NCBI RefSeq assembly: GCF_947387555.1 | Contig: NZ_CANDNZ010000007.1 | Span: forward strand, 310,001 to 374,000 | Direction of reading: 5' to 3' | Origin: Thalassomonas sp. RHCl1 | GTDB taxonomy: Bacteria > Pseudomonadota > Gammaproteobacteria > Enterobacterales > Alteromonadaceae | Length of the DNA: 64,000 bases | Shown here: positions 1-9,458 of the stretch, in pieces | How the letters are laid out: each line of letters opens with the position of its first letter | How positions within the stretch are numbered: position 1 is the stretch's first letter | The notes under the pieces: model-generated | What the model saw: only the letters and a program-made list of their open reading frames with translations | What the model was told of the DNA's origin: nothing | The model's database searches: none | Made by a program: the position numbers and the translations under genes

Positions 1-2
1 CC

Positions 3-1610
3 GGAAGAAAACTTGGGGATACCCTGATAGAACTGGGGCATATCGGTGAACGTCAGTTGCTGGAGTTTTTGGCGCAACAATTGGGGGTGCCTTTTCTCGA
101 TATCAGTCAGCGTAATATCCCGGGAAATGTCGCGGCGCTGCTGCCTGAGGTGCATGCCCGGCGGTTAAGGGCGCTGGTGATTGAAGATCAGGGAGATTCG
201 GTATTGCTTGGTATGAGCGATCCGGCGGATCTTAATGCCCTGGATCAGCTGGAAGTGATGCTCTCTCCCAAGGCGCTTAACCTGGCGGTGGTCATGGAGT
301 CGCAGATATTTGAAGCCTTTGACGGCTTATACCGGCGTACCGCGGATATTGAATCTTTTGCCAGCCAGCTGGAAGAAGAATACGATCAAACCACAGAGTT
401 TGATCTCACCACCACCTTTGATGACGGCGGTGATGCCACCGTCGGCAAGTTGCTGCAGTCCGTGTTTGAAGATGCCATTCAAATGCGTGCTTCGGATATT
501 CATATTGAACCGGATGAAAACCTGTTGCGCATCCGTCAACGTATCGACGGGGTTTTGCAGGAAAATGTGTTAAAGGAAAACAAAATAGCCTCGGCCATGG
601 TACTGAGGTTAAAGCTGATGGCCGGATTGGATATTTCGGAGAAGCGCCTGCCCCAGGATGGCCGTTTTAACCTGAGAACCAAAGGCCACAGCATAGATGT
701 GCGTATGTCGACCATGCCGGTGCAGCATGGCGAGTCTGTGGTCATGCGGCTACTGGACCAGTCTGCCGGTTTGCTCTCTTTTGATGAAACCGGTATGCCG
801 GAAGAACTTATTACCCGGTTAAGGAACCAGATCAGCCGTCCCCATGGTATGGTGCTGGTGACCGGGCCAACCGGGAGCGGAAAAACTACCACTTTATATG
901 CGGCCTTAAGCGAATTGAACCTGGCCAGTAAAAAGATCATTACCGTGGAAGATCCGGTGGAATATCAGCTGCCGCGTGTCAACCAGGTACAGATCAACGC
1001 TAAGATTGACCTGGACTTTTCCAGCGTCCTGCGTACCGCCTTACGTCAGGATCCCGATATTTTGATGGTGGGGGAAATGCGGGATCAGGAAACCGTGGAA
1101 ATCGGCTTGCGGGGCGCGTTAACCGGACACATGGTGTTATCCACCTTACATACCAACGACGCCATCACCAGTGCTATTCGCCTGATTGATATGGGGGCGG
1201 CGGGCTTTTTGGTGGGCAGCTCGCTTAGGGCGATTATCGCCCAGCGCCTGGTACGAAGGTTATGTACCAAGTGTGCCACCGATTATGAGGTGGAAAGTCA
1301 GGACATGTTATGGTTACAGCACCTGGTGGGGAACCGGGCGGAGCAGGCACACTTTAAACGCGGCCTGGGATGCCAGTCTTGCCACTATACCGGTTATAAA
1401 GGCCGTATCGGGGTGTTTGAGTTACTGGAAATGAATGAACCTATGATGGCGGCGCTTAAACGGGACGACGCCGAAAGTTTTACCCGGCTGGCCAAAGAGC
1501 ATCCCGGGTTTAAACCCCTGGCCGTATCGGCATTTGATTATGCCAATGCCGGTATCACCAGTGTCGAAGAAGTCTTGCGCCTGGTAGAAACCGTGAATGT
1601 GACAGGATAA
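3..1610 (+). CDS. mshE: MSHA pilus assembly ATPase MshE (5' end outside window)
   Basis: Cytoplasmic AAA-type ATPase of the GspE/PilB family that powers extension of the mannose-sensitive haemagglutinin type IV pilus. The reading frame is open to the window edge, and the first visible codons (G-R-K-L-G-D-T-L-I-E) continue the N-terminal MshEN/T2SSE domain, so the true start lies upstream; a TTG at 57 is only internal. Walker A (GPTGSGKTT) is at about nt 864-890 and the Walker B region (DPDILMVGEMRD) at about nt 1050-1085. Two CxxC pairs (codons at 1263/1272 and 1371/1380) form the zinc-binding module typical of secretion ATPases. mshG follows after 9 bases, as in the Vibrio and Shewanella MSHA loci. 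The family is clear, and the neighbouring genes make MshE much likelier than PilB or GspE. Confidence 0.93.
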   Translation, partial: GRKLGDTLIELGHIGERQLLEFLAQQLGVPFLDISQRNIPGNVAALLPEVHARRLRALVIEDQGDSVLLGMSDPADLNALDQLEVMLSPKALNLAVVMESQIFEAFDGLYRRTADIESFASQLEEEYDQTTEFDLTTTFDDGGDATVGKLLQSVFEDAIQMRASDIHIEPDENLLRIRQRIDGVLQENVLKENKIASAMVLRLKLMAGLDISEKRLPQDGRFNLRTKGHSIDVRMSTMPVQHGESVVMRLLDQSAGLLSFDETGMPEELITRLRNQISRPHGMVLVTGPTGSGKTTTLYAALSELNLASKKIITVEDPVEYQLPRVNQVQINAKIDLDFSSVLRTALRQDPDILMVGEMRDQETVEIGLRGALTGHMVLSTLHTNDAITSAIRLIDMGAAGFLVGSSLRAIIAQRLVRRLCTKCATDYEVESQDMLWLQHLVGNRAEQAHFKRGLGCQSCHYTGYKGRIGVFELLEMNEPMMAALKRDDAESFTRLAKEHPGFKPLAVSAFDYANAGITSVEEVLRLVETVNVTG

Positions 1611-1619
1611 TTAACCCCT

Positions 1620-2852
1620 ATGGCGGCATTTCAATATACAGGTCGGGATAATAAAGGCGCACAGGTCAAAGGCCAGTTGGAAGCGGCGAATGCGGCAGCG
1701 GTGGCCGAGCAGCTGGCGCGCCAGCAAATTATCGTGACCGGGATAGAGCCTGCGAAAACCGCCGGCGCCAGCCTTGCCCAGCTGGATATCCGGGAAGCGC
1801 TGGGGTTTTCCCTGGTTTCTTTAGATGATCTGATTGTTTTTTGCCGGCAAATGTATGCCCTGATGCGCTCGGGCGTGCCTATCCTCAGGGCCATTCACGG
1901 TTTATCCGAGTCGAGCAATTCCCCCAGGCTGCGCCTGGCGCTGGCTGATGTTGCCAGCCAGCTTGAAGGGGGCTTTGCCTTGTCGTCTGCCATGAATCAG
2001 CATGCCAAACTCTTCTCTCCTTTAGTGGTTTCCATTATCCATGTCGGGGAAAATACCGGTAACCTGGATGAAGCCTTTCTTAAGCTGGCCAGTTATTTCC
2101 AACGGGAGCTGGAAACGAGAAAACGGATTAAGACCGCGCTGCGTTATCCCAGCTTTGTGCTGGTGGCGCTGACGGCGGCCATGGTGGTGCTCAATATCTG
2201 GGTGATCCCGACCTTTGCCGATATGTTTGCCAAATTGGGCAGTGATTTGCCCTGGGCGACCAAGGTGTTGATCACTAGCTCTAACTTTTTTGTCAATTAC
2301 TGGCCCTATATGCTGGTGCTGGCTATTTTTGGCTTTTTCGGCAGCCGTTATTATGTCAGGACGCCTGCGGGGCGTTACCAGTGGGATAAGTTTAAAACCC
2401 GGCTGCCTATCGTCGGCGGTATTATTGAAAGGTCGATTTTATCACGCTTCTCCCACAGCTTTGCCATTGTGCTGCGGGCGGGGGTTGCCATGACCTCGGG
2501 CTTGAGTCTGGTGGCGGATGCGGTGGATAACAGTTATATGCAGGAAAAAATCCTCACCATGCGCAGCGGTATTGAAAGCGGCGAAAGTTTACTGCGCTCT
2601 GCCGTGGCCAGTGAGTTATTTACCTCCCTGGTATTGCAGATGATAGCCGTGGGTGAGGAAACCGGCCGGGTAGACGAGCTTCTGGCAGAAGTGGGCGATT
2701 ACTACGAGCGGGAAGTGGATTACGAACTCAGTACCCTGACCGCACGTATTGAGCCGGTATTGTTGATCCTGGTGGCGGGCATGGTATTGATGCTGGCGTT
2801 GGGTATATTTACCCCGATGTGGGATATGGCTTCTGCCTTCCAGGGAAAATAA
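1620..2852 (+). CDS. mshG: MSHA biogenesis inner-membrane platform protein MshG
   Basis: GspF/PilC-family polytopic membrane protein that forms the inner-membrane platform of the MSHA pilus and couples the ATPase to pilin assembly. At 410 aa it has the normal family length. It shows two T2SSF domains: one around residues 70-190, with the characteristic FCRQMYALMRSGVPI stretch, and one around 270-395, ending in a hydrophobic helix (LLILVAGMVLMLALGIFTPMW). Further membrane segments lie near residues 170-195 and 220-245. The gene sits 9 bases after mshE, and its TAA overlaps the ATG of mshF by one base, so translation is probably coupled. Identity is firm from family plus position. Confidence 0.93.
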   Translation: MAAFQYTGRDNKGAQVKGQLEAANAAAVAEQLARQQIIVTGIEPAKTAGASLAQLDIREALGFSLVSLDDLIVFCRQMYALMRSGVPILRAIHGLSESSNSPRLRLALADVASQLEGGFALSSAMNQHAKLFSPLVVSIIHVGENTGNLDEAFLKLASYFQRELETRKRIKTALRYPSFVLVALTAAMVVLNIWVIPTFADMFAKLGSDLPWATKVLITSSNFFVNYWPYMLVLAIFGFFGSRYYVRTPAGRYQWDKFKTRLPIVGGIIERSILSRFSHSFAIVLRAGVAMTSGLSLVADAVDNSYMQEKILTMRSGIESGESLLRSAVASELFTSLVLQMIAVGEETGRVDELLAEVGDYYEREVDYELSTLTARIEPVLLILVAGMVLMLALGIFTPMWDMASAFQGK

Positions 2853-3436
2853 TGTCTCGGCAGCAGCAGGTTGAAAAGCGGGAAAGGTCTCTGATAGAAA
2901 CCTTGATGGTGATCTTGCTGGTGGTCGTGTTGATGGCCAGTTTTATTTATTATTATTTTAAGCATCAGGCGGGGGTCAGCTCGGTAGGTTTTAATGCCCT
3001 GAGCCATAGTTTTAGTGCAAAGCTGACATCGGTACATGCCCAGTGGCTGATGGAAGGAAAACCCGCTTCGCTGGTGCTGCTTACTTCACTGGCGGGAGAA
3101 GGAGTCCAAGCGAGGCAACAGCAAAGGGTAGCACTTAATGCTTATGGCTGGGTAGATGCGCCGCCGGGGGGCAAGAAAAATTTATCCCGCTGTGATCTTA
3201 TCTGGCAGCAGGTAATGGATATGCCTATGATGTTTTTAAAATCTCCGGTGAGTTCACTAGAACTGATAAGGCCGGTTTCGCTGCCGGAAAAGGATAAGCC
3301 AAGGGAGCCGGTAAGACCGTCATCAAGGGAACAATATCGCCAACACCCTGGCAGCATCTGCCGTTATAGCCTGTTGTCGGGAGAGTATTTTCAATACCAT
3401 TTGTTTAACGGCACGGTAGAAACCAGCGCAGGTTAA
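2852..3436 (+). CDS. mshF: MSHA biogenesis protein MshF
   Basis: A 194-aa bitopic membrane protein with a single hydrophobic segment near residues 18-35 (ETLMVILLVVVLMASFIYYYF), followed by a poorly conserved, probably periplasmic domain. The ATG at 2852 overlaps the mshG stop (taATG) and is preferred over an in-frame upstream start at 2819, which would lie inside mshG. MshF has no known biochemical activity; it is called here because the mshE-mshG-mshF-mshB order is conserved in MSHA loci and the topology fits. A Pro/Glu/Arg-rich stretch around residues 145-175 looks unstructured. The name depends more on context than on sequence motifs. Confidence 0.75.
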   Translation: MSRQQQVEKRERSLIETLMVILLVVVLMASFIYYYFKHQAGVSSVGFNALSHSFSAKLTSVHAQWLMEGKPASLVLLTSLAGEGVQARQQQRVALNAYGWVDAPPGGKKNLSRCDLIWQQVMDMPMMFLKSPVSSLELIRPVSLPEKDKPREPVRPSSREQYRQHPGSICRYSLLSGEYFQYHLFNGTVETSAG

Positions 3437-3535
3437 AATGACGGTTTGGGATGAAAACGGTAAAAATCAGGCGAAAAATAACCGGAAGACAGGCAAAAAT
3501 TTAGCAAAATAAATACAATGGGCAACACTAAGTAA

Positions 3536-3565
3536 GTGACTTGATTAGTATTTCATTGATAGAAT
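3536..3565 (+). promoter_or_regulatory. possible promoter for the mshB-mshA pilin genes
   Basis: A GTGACT hexamer at 3536-3541 and TAGAAT at 3560-3565 are separated by 18 bases, in the AT-rich 181-base gap between mshF and mshB. MSHA loci in Vibrio are known to have a separate promoter for the structural pilin genes, and this is the obvious place for one. The match is moderate and by eye only. Confidence 0.35.
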
Positions 3566-3617
3566 CAAATGAGATTGCTTAAGAAGGCGACATTAGGACG
3601 ACAAGCAAGAGGTCGAT

Positions 3618-4223
3618 ATGAAAAAACAATCGGGATTTACCCTTATTGAATTGGTTATCGTCGTAGTGATTTTGGGGTTGTTGGCGGTGACGGCGATCCC
3701 TAAGTTTCTTGACCTGACCAGCCAGGCGCAACAGGCCAATATCGAGGGCATGGCGGGCGGTTTTGCCACCGGCGTTTCCCTGATCCGCGCCCAGTGGGAG
3801 GCGGAAGGACGCCCCAGTAATGCCTCGGATCAAAATAGCGTGGTTTATGACGGCACCGAAATGTTTTTAACCTTTGAAGGGACCGGCATACGTCCCGGTT
3901 ATGTGACTGGCTTGTCGGATAACGGCAATACTCTGGCAGGGCTGGGAGCCGATGATTGTGTCGATATCTGGGAAAATATCCTGCAGCAACCGCCTAAGGT
4001 GACCGATACCCTGGCCACCTTAAACGGTGACGATACTATCGATTATCTGGTCAGTAAATCCGGCACCGGGGCAGACAGCCTGTGCCATTATTATTTAGAG
4101 CAAACCCTGGCCCATGACGGCGACGGCAATGCCACAGATCCCGGCAATGCCACAACTGTGGGAAATAGTTTTACCTATCAGCCTGCCAACAGCTCTGTGA
4201 TTGTTTATATCAATACCAATTAA
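3618..4223 (+). CDS. mshB: MSHA minor pilin MshB
   Basis: Type IV prepilin of 201 aa. A short leader, MKKQSG, precedes the prepilin peptidase site G/FTLIEL, followed by the hydrophobic alpha-1 helix (VIVVVILGLLAVTAIPKFL). The first gene of the pilin subcluster, it resembles MshB in carrying the IPKFLDL motif after the helix and a larger C-terminal domain with a cysteine pair (DDCVDI and DSLCHYY). The start is set by the AGAGGT ribosome-binding site six bases upstream. It is probably a minor or initiating pilin placed before the major pilin MshA, exported by Sec and processed by PilD. Confidence 0.85.
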   Translation: MKKQSGFTLIELVIVVVILGLLAVTAIPKFLDLTSQAQQANIEGMAGGFATGVSLIRAQWEAEGRPSNASDQNSVVYDGTEMFLTFEGTGIRPGYVTGLSDNGNTLAGLGADDCVDIWENILQQPPKVTDTLATLNGDDTIDYLVSKSGTGADSLCHYYLEQTLAHDGDGNATDPGNATTVGNSFTYQPANSSVIVYINTN

Positions 4224-4249
4224 TTTTTGAGTACTAGTAAGGACATAAA

Positions 4250-4747
4250 ATGAAACGTTTACAAAAGCAAGCGGGTTTTACCCTGATAGAGTTAGTGGTG
4301 GTTATCGTTATTTTGGGGATTTTGGCAGTAACCGCGGCGCCTAAATTTGTTGATTTGACCGGCGATGCCAATGGCGCCACCTTGCAGGGGGTGAAAGCTG
4401 CGGTGGAAACCGCCACTACAGGAGTGCATGCCAAGTCGTTGATTGCCGGTAACCATACGGCATTAAAGGCGACCAACCCCACAGTTACCGTTGCCGGCGC
4501 TACTATCGAAATCGGCAGCGGCTGGCACAATGCCACCGTAGATAATTTTAATGATTTGCTGGATATAGAATTTGGCGCCAACGAACAGTTTAATAGCGCT
4601 GTCGACGACGATTCCTTTTTTATCTATATTAGCGGCGATACCGTCCCTACTGAGGCGGCACCGGGAAATTGCCGGGTACAATATACCGAAAGTACCAATC
4701 CAAATGTTAAGCCCGTTATTGACATTGATGTTACCGGATGCAGTTAA
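4250..4747 (+). CDS. mshA: MSHA major pilin MshA
   Basis: Type IV prepilin of 165 aa and the probable major structural subunit of the MSHA pilus. Leader MKRLQKQAG is cut before FTLIEL, followed by the hydrophobic helix and the APKFVDLTGDA motif typical of MshA. The C-terminal disulfide-loop cysteines lie near residues 141 and 164 (GNCRVQ and TGCS). A good ribosome-binding site (AAGGAC) lies seven bases before the ATG. It is compact compared with MshB, as expected for a major pilin. It sits 26 bases after mshB, with no terminator visible between them. Confidence 0.88.
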   Translation: MKRLQKQAGFTLIELVVVIVILGILAVTAAPKFVDLTGDANGATLQGVKAAVETATTGVHAKSLIAGNHTALKATNPTVTVAGATIEIGSGWHNATVDNFNDLLDIEFGANEQFNSAVDDDSFFIYISGDTVPTEAAPGNCRVQYTESTNPNVKPVIDIDVTGCS

Positions 4748-4775
4748 GCGGTAATTAAATACCTCGCTTTTTGTT

Positions 4776-5261
4776 ATGCCGGGCCGTATTTCAGGTTTCA
4801 CCCTCATCGAATCTGTTACCGTCATTATCCTGCTTGGGGTTTTGGCGGTCTCGGTTCTGCCGAGGTTTTCCGGTACCCGGGATTATGAAATTTATGCCTA
4901 TCGTAGCCAGTTGATAGCCGCGCTGAGATTGACCCAGCAAAGGGCGATGCAGCAAACCAACAGTACTTTATGCCACCAAATTGTTATACAAGACAGTCGT
5001 TATGGTATTCCGGATCGTACCGATTGTAATGTCACTAACTTTCCCGCCGACTGGCAGCCGGACTTAACCGGCGCCGATGTGGATAGCAAACATAACATCA
5101 GCTTTGATATCAACGGCAATGCCAATCCCGGCATTATCCGTTTTGACGGTATGGGAGTGCCGTTGAATAATTGCAGTGGTGGCTGCATCTTAAATATTAC
5201 CGGTGAATATGAAGTGCTGACTGTGTTGATTGCCGAGCAGGGGTATATCCGTGCCGGTTAA
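4776..5261 (+). CDS. mshC: MSHA minor pilin MshC
   Basis: Prepilin-like protein of 161 aa with a short leader (MPGRISG) before FTLIES and a hydrophobic helix (VTVIILLGVLAVSVLPRF). Its position right after mshA and the LPRFSG motif after the helix match MshC. The conserved glutamate at mature position 5 is present (FTLIE). Cysteines near residues 66, 83 and a closely spaced pair (NNCSGGC) may form disulfides. The ribosome-binding site is weak. The 3' end overlaps the region from which mshD is translated, so the two are probably coupled. Confidence 0.82.
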   Translation: MPGRISGFTLIESVTVIILLGVLAVSVLPRFSGTRDYEIYAYRSQLIAALRLTQQRAMQQTNSTLCHQIVIQDSRYGIPDRTDCNVTNFPADWQPDLTGADVDSKHNISFDINGNANPGIIRFDGMGVPLNNCSGGCILNITGEYEVLTVLIAEQGYIRAG

Positions 5262-5817
5262 TTTTCCCCCGGGAAGCAAGCGTCTTAGTGCCAGCAAAAA
5301 TACCGGTTTTACCCTGATAGAAGTGATTATCGGTATCGTGGTATTGGCGATATCCTTTTCGGTGATCATGCGGGTGATCATTCCGACAGAGCAGCACAGC
5401 GCCGATCAAATCCATCAGGTAAAAGCTGCGGAATTGGCCCAGAGTTTGTTGGCAGAAATCACCGGACGGGCTTTTGATCAAAATTCCGATATGGTGGGCG
5501 GAGTGGTGCGCTGTGATGATGCCAGTGCGACAGTGATAACTTGTACCGATGAAGCAAACTTTGGCACCGAAGCTGGCGAAAACGAACGTAGCCTGTTTAA
5601 TGATGTTGATGATTATCATGGTTATAGCGCCAGGGTAAATGCCAGCGGTGATAATTTAGATACCAGTTATAATACCTTCACCCTAAACGTTGCCGTATCT
5701 TATCAGGGCAGTGAACTTGGCCTGGGTAATGACCGGCTGGCTAAACGCATTATGATCACCGTTACTACGCCGTTGGGGACGGCCATGACCTTTACCGGCT
5801 ATAAGGCGAACTTCTAA
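5251..5817 (+). CDS. mshD: MSHA minor pilin MshD (GTG start)
   Basis: Prepilin-like protein of 188 aa. The cleavage site NTG/FTLIEV is preceded by a fairly long leader of about 23 residues and followed by the hydrophobic helix IIGIVVLAISFSVIMRVI. I chose the GTG at 5251 because an AGGGG ribosome-binding site lies about eight bases upstream; a TTG at 5230 is the alternative. Either start overlaps the 3' end of mshC. Sequence and order (C then D then O) match MshD, a minor pilin thought to sit with MshC and MshO in the priming complex. The stop overlaps the mshO ATG by one base. Confidence 0.82.
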   Translation: MPVNFPPGSKRLSASKNTGFTLIEVIIGIVVLAISFSVIMRVIIPTEQHSADQIHQVKAAELAQSLLAEITGRAFDQNSDMVGGVVRCDDASATVITCTDEANFGTEAGENERSLFNDVDDYHGYSARVNASGDNLDTSYNTFTLNVAVSYQGSELGLGNDRLAKRIMITVTTPLGTAMTFTGYKANF

Positions 5818-6716
5818 TGTCTTATTGTCTAAGGTTGCATGTGCTGCGATGTCGCCCTTCAAAACCAAGTAATGGCTTTACCCTGATTGAGTTTGTTATC
5901 GTCATTATCTTGCTGGGGATCATGGCGGCGGGCATCGGCGGTTTTGTCACCCTGTCGACACAAACCTTTGTTAATGTCAGCGAACGTGATGAGCTCCTGG
6001 CCAGTGCCCGTTTTGCCATTGAGCGCTTAAACCGGGAAGTAAGCAATGCTGTGCCGAACAGCATACGCATAAAAACCGACAGCGATACTAATCAGCAATG
6101 CCTGGAGTATATACCGGTTAAAGCCAGCACCACCTATACCCGTATACCTGAACTTGGCTCTTCGGGATTAACCATGGACGTGATTCCAATTAAAACTAGC
6201 ACCGGTGAATTTTTTGAATGTGGTATTTTTTGCCCATCTGCGATCACGGTTTACCCGCTTGACAGCTCTGAGGTTTATATCGATGTCAATAATAATCCCT
6301 TGCCGACTTCAGGGCAGACGGCTGGGATTAAAGAGTTGGATATTCCCTCCCCTGAAGACAGTGATTTATGGGTGGTAACCCTAAAAGGTGACGAGCCGCC
6401 TGGTTTTACTTTTACCCGGACATCTCCGACTCAGCGGGCTTATATTTTTGATGACCCTGTCGCTTATTGTGTCGATAATAATCGTTTATTACGTTATGAA
6501 GGTCACGGTATCAGCCAAAATCAGGACTTGGTCCCGCCGACTCCCTCGGTGCTTATGGCAGAAAATATAGTGGATATCGATGCCGGGGATTTGCCTTTCT
6601 CCCTTGAAGCGCCGACCTTGCAGCGTAATGCTTTGGTGAAACTCAAGCTCACTTTTGAGCGTGATGATGAACAAATTGTTTTTGATCATGCCATTCATCT
6701 AAAAAATGTGCGATAA
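5817..6716 (+). CDS. mshO: MSHA minor pilin MshO
   Basis: Large pilin-like protein (299 aa) of the PilW/GspJ type. A leader of about 19 residues precedes NG/FTLIEF, with the hydrophobic helix VIVIILLGIMAAGIGGFV. After the helix comes the SARFAIERLNREVSNAVPNSIRI stretch seen in MshO and PilW proteins. Cysteines near residues 95, 138, 142 and 218 could stabilise the extracellular domain. The ATG overlaps the mshD stop (taATG). In Vibrio and Shewanella loci mshP follows directly; here a PEP-CTERM gene intervenes. Confidence 0.85.
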   Translation: MSYCLRLHVLRCRPSKPSNGFTLIEFVIVIILLGIMAAGIGGFVTLSTQTFVNVSERDELLASARFAIERLNREVSNAVPNSIRIKTDSDTNQQCLEYIPVKASTTYTRIPELGSSGLTMDVIPIKTSTGEFFECGIFCPSAITVYPLDSSEVYIDVNNNPLPTSGQTAGIKELDIPSPEDSDLWVVTLKGDEPPGFTFTRTSPTQRAYIFDDPVAYCVDNNRLLRYEGHGISQNQDLVPPTPSVLMAENIVDIDAGDLPFSLEAPTLQRNALVKLKLTFERDDEQIVFDHAIHLKNVR

Positions 6717-6761
6717 TGCCGGAAAATTAACCGTTTAGCTTAATAGAAATGCTATAAATGG

Positions 6762-6778
6762 CACCGGGAATACCGGTG
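6762..6778. promoter_or_regulatory. small inverted repeat in the leader of the PEP-CTERM gene
   Basis: CACCGG and CCGGTG flank a five-base spacer about 50 bases before the ATG at 6828. It could be an operator or a leader hairpin. The preceding TGGCAC resembles the -24 half of a sigma-54 promoter, but no matching -12 element is visible. Confidence 0.3.
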
Positions 6779-6827
6779 AGGCGAAGCGGGTGGTTTTTAG
6801 GTCTTACTTCATTAGACGGATGTAATA

Positions 6828-7379
6828 ATGATGAAATCAATAATAAATATTTTGCTGCTGATATCTCTTTTTGCGGTTAACACCGCCCGGGCCAGCCTGA
6901 TCACATCAGACTTGTCCGCAGATGCTTATATTGCTTATCAGGGTATGGACTGGGCCTGGGCTTCCCCGGATAACATACAGTTTCAGGGCTGCAGCGGTCC
7001 TGCTGATCCTGAAAACTATTTAACAAATGTTTATGATAATGCTGCTGATGTCTGCAGCAACCAGTTAATGGCGCCTGAATTTCACGAAAACTGGCGTTAT
7101 GCCACGGCGAGCGAACTGGATATGCTGCTGAACGAGATAGGGCTATCGGCTTTTGTCGCCAGCAACGGCAGTTTAATTCAGGCATCAGCCTATTGGAATA
7201 CCGCCTATACCACGGTGGATTACCGTAACTTTTTATCCGGTTATGTTGCCAGTGAATGGGGCTCGACCGGTTATGAAACTTTTTATGTACGTGACCATGA
7301 AATTGTGGTGCCGGAGCCGTCAAGCTTATTGCTGTTTGCTGTTATGATGTGCCTGCTGGCATTCAGGCTCAGGGCATAA
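6828..7379 (+). CDS. secreted PEP-CTERM sorting-domain protein inside the MSHA locus
   Basis: A 183-aa exported protein of unknown function. It has an N-terminal signal peptide (about residues 1-22, ending TARA/S) and, at the C-terminus, a PEP-CTERM tripartite tail: VPEP at about residue 161, a hydrophobic helix, then a basic end (RLRA). The family is sorted by exosortase (EpsH-type), which is not in this window. The central region is rich in aromatic and acidic residues, with a cysteine pair (QGCSGP and DVCSNQ). It lies where mshP would be expected, is followed by its own terminator, and so looks like an insertion into the pilus operon. The start has two adjacent ATGs; the first is used. Function is not recognised. 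Confidence 0.8.
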   Translation: MMKSIINILLLISLFAVNTARASLITSDLSADAYIAYQGMDWAWASPDNIQFQGCSGPADPENYLTNVYDNAADVCSNQLMAPEFHENWRYATASELDMLLNEIGLSAFVASNGSLIQASAYWNTAYTTVDYRNFLSGYVASEWGSTGYETFYVRDHEIVVPEPSSLLLFAVMMCLLAFRLRA

Positions 7380-7394
7380 TAACTTGTTTTCTTT

Positions 7395-7417
7395 AAACCC
7401 GCGTTAGCGGGTTTTTT
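7395..7417 (+). terminator. intrinsic terminator after the PEP-CTERM gene
   Basis: An eight-base-pair stem (AAACCCGC/GCGGGTTT) with a four-base loop runs directly into a T tract. It should end transcription from mshO and the PEP-CTERM gene before mshP, implying a separate promoter or read-through for mshP. Confidence 0.85.
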
Positions 7418-7477
7418 GTTTCACTTTGCTGCATAAGGCGGGGGCATAGCGTGCGTTTAAAAAGTTGCTTTGTCGGG

Positions 7478-7505
7478 TGATAACGGCTATTAATAGCTGT
7501 TATCA
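7478..7505. repeat. 28-base palindrome upstream of mshP
   Basis: Arms of 14 bases, TGATAACGGCTATT and AATAGCTGTTATCA, pair with one G-T wobble. The palindrome ends 26 bases before the mshP ATG and is followed by an A/T-rich run. It could be a regulator-binding site or an RNA hairpin. The outer GATAAC...GTTATC half-sites recur in a palindrome upstream of fabV (53285-53306). Confidence 0.6.
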
Positions 7506-7531
7506 AAAGCTTTTTATTTATTTTTACGCTA

Positions 7532-8023
7532 ATGTCAATGCTGCGATTTAAAGTAAAACTGGTGCAGGCTCGCCACTTTTCAGCCCAGCGGGGCAGTGCC
7601 CTGATGCTGGCGCTGTTTGTGCTGACGGTATTATTGCTGTTGGGGGCGGCCCTGATGCGAACCTTGTCCAGCAGCAGTGAAACTATTGTTCAGGAAGTTT
7701 TGGGCACCCGGGCGCTGGCGGCGGCCAATTCCGGAATGCAGGCGCATTTACTGTTATTGTTTCCGCATGATGCCAATGAGGATAGTTGTCCGGCAAATGC
7801 CACTTATGATTTTGACGGTATCGCAGGATTAGATCATTGCAGTGCAACCGTCACCTGTACCGCCTTATATACGGATGGAACTCACCTTAACCGCAAAGGA
7901 TTTTCTGTCGCTTATTTTTCCCTGGAAAGCACCGGCAACTGCGGTACAGGCGTGATGGCACAAGACAGTAAAAATATTGTCTTAAGTAGCCGCAGGGTGC
8001 AGGTGGAAGCAAAAACCCCCTAA
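7532..8023 (+). CDS. mshP: MSHA biogenesis protein MshP
   Basis: A 163-aa PilX/MshP-like minor pilin component. After a short basic N-terminus comes GSALMLALFVLTVLLLLGAALMR, the hydrophobic helix typical of MshP, followed by an E/R-rich helix and a domain with three or more cysteines (DSCPAN, DHCSAT, TVTCTA). It lacks the FTLIE motif of classical pilins, as MshP does. It is cut off from mshO by the PEP-CTERM gene and a terminator. It is the last recognisable msh gene; mshQ, which usually lies between mshP and mreB, is absent. The ribosome-binding site is poor. Confidence 0.8.
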   Translation: MSMLRFKVKLVQARHFSAQRGSALMLALFVLTVLLLLGAALMRTLSSSSETIVQEVLGTRALAAANSGMQAHLLLLFPHDANEDSCPANATYDFDGIAGLDHCSATVTCTALYTDGTHLNRKGFSVAYFSLESTGNCGTGVMAQDSKNIVLSSRRVQVEAKTP

Positions 8024-9416
<1,393 letters not shown>

Positions 9417-9424
9417 TGATGAGT

Positions 9425-9447
9425 GCGCCTGGCCTTTGGCCGGGCGC
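9425..9447 (+). promoter_or_regulatory. GC-rich intercistronic hairpin between mreB and mreC
   Basis: GCGCCTGGCC and GGCCGGGCGC flank a three-base loop (one T-G pair), starting nine bases after the mreB stop and ending 11 bases before the mreC ATG. There is no T tract, so it is not a standard terminator. It may stabilise mreB mRNA or lower mreC translation, giving an excess of MreB over MreC. Confidence 0.65.
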
Positions 9448-9458
9448 AGCCTGCTCAG

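Noticed and set aside
6755-6780. Sigma-54 promoter before the first PEP-CTERM gene
   Set aside because: TGGCAC fits the -24 half, but the position where TTGC should fall reads ATACC.
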